DNA from: Pterobdella sp. o SKG-2022
Taxonomy: Eukaryota; Annelida; Clitellata; Hirudinida; Piscicolidae
NCBI GenBank assembly: GCA_964035795.1
Contig: OZ038320.1
Location: forward strand, 24,802,118-24,866,117
DNA: 64,000 nucleotides
Direction: 5' to 3'
Shown here: positions 63,567 to 64,000 of the stretch, piece after piece
Layout: every line of letters starts with the position of its first letter
How positions within the stretch are numbered: position 1 is the stretch's first letter
Notes under the pieces: generated by a model
Told to the model about the DNA's origin: nothing
Database searches by the model: none
The model's input: only the letters and a program-made list of their open reading frames with translations
Position numbers and translations under genes: made by a program

Positions 63567-64000
63567 TATCAATGTGTTCAAGAAATACCTTAATAAATTA
63601 AAAATTAGCTTATACAATTTATTAAATGTGCAATAGTTAAATTTCCTTTTTTGCAAAGAAAATTTTGATAAAAATGTTGTAATAACATTATTTTATTATA
63701 GGGCTGTTAGTTGTTACAGTATTAAAAACTTTACCACTGTCAAAAAAACGATCTATCTTTCAAATTTTCAAAATAACTATCATAAATTCAACTTTTAAAT
63801 AACATTTTTATTAAAATAAATTCCAATACTAATTAATGGAATGCTTAATTAAATATCTTTGATTAATTCCAGATCTCCTAGTGGGAGATTCTGCGTAATG
63901 GGAGGATCGTTGCATAAATCTCTATAATGAATCTTTATTAGTGCTTCATTTACTCCTGTACATAGCCAAAAATAGAATTACATGTATGAATACGTGGCAA
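63567..64000. other. window end, no recognised feature
   Basis: A/T-rich DNA. An AATTCCAG acceptor-like site near 63874 opens a short frame in the phase that would follow a two-base leftover. The last assigned Ig-EGF exon ends in phase 0, in which this frame hits a stop at once, so I did not assign it. Confidence 0.4.

Overview
The window is animal nuclear DNA. It is strongly A+T-rich (about 70-75% by eye) and carries spliced genes with GT..AG introns of about 50 bp to 2 kb, tRNA-derived SINE pieces, a LINE fragment, long tetranucleotide microsatellites and a 200-base run of N. An outer dynein arm docking gene (ODAD2) implies an animal with motile cilia, and the Ig+EGF ligand is of the neuregulin/Vein type. 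Together with the style of repeats this suggests an AT-rich invertebrate, perhaps a lophotrochozoan or flatworm. I cannot name the species.

Layout: 1-13.07 kb has no recognised gene (one SINE, AT-rich filler). 13.1-23.5 kb (+) is an SSUH2-like gene whose conserved C-terminal region is preceded by one enormous exon of about 1,140 codons, rich in Lys, Asn and Ser. 24.4-31.9 kb (-) is ODAD2/ARMC4 in 18 exons that join in frame without exception. 32.3-32.84 kb (-) is a three-exon COX19. 33.13-41.9 kb (+) is VPS51, a subunit of the GARP/EARP tethering complexes; one late exon appears to be lost in the N gap. 41.9-58 kb is gene-poor: exon-like islands I could not identify, a 5'-truncated LINE fragment (-), A-rich low-complexity DNA and two (ATCT)n arrays. 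58.08-62.9 kb (+) is a secreted Ig+EGF ligand gene whose 3' end may lie outside the window. 63.23-63.57 kb is a short inverted-repeat transposon (MITE) with five internal 21-bp repeats.

The genes do not form a pathway: ciliary motility (ODAD2), cytochrome oxidase assembly (COX19), endosome-to-Golgi tethering (VPS51), an EGFR-type ligand, and SSUH2. ODAD2, COX19 and VPS51 form a compact cluster. COX19 lies just upstream of ODAD2 on the same strand, and COX19 and VPS51 diverge across only about 290 bp. A recurrent feature is long Lys/Asn/Ser-rich insertions in otherwise conserved folds (SSUH2, two in ODAD2, one in the Ig domain). I found no evidence for a new multi-gene system. The most unusual objects are the giant SSUH2 exon, the inverted-repeat elements at 21.8 and 63.2 kb, and the 590-bp microsatellite placed directly before a splice acceptor.
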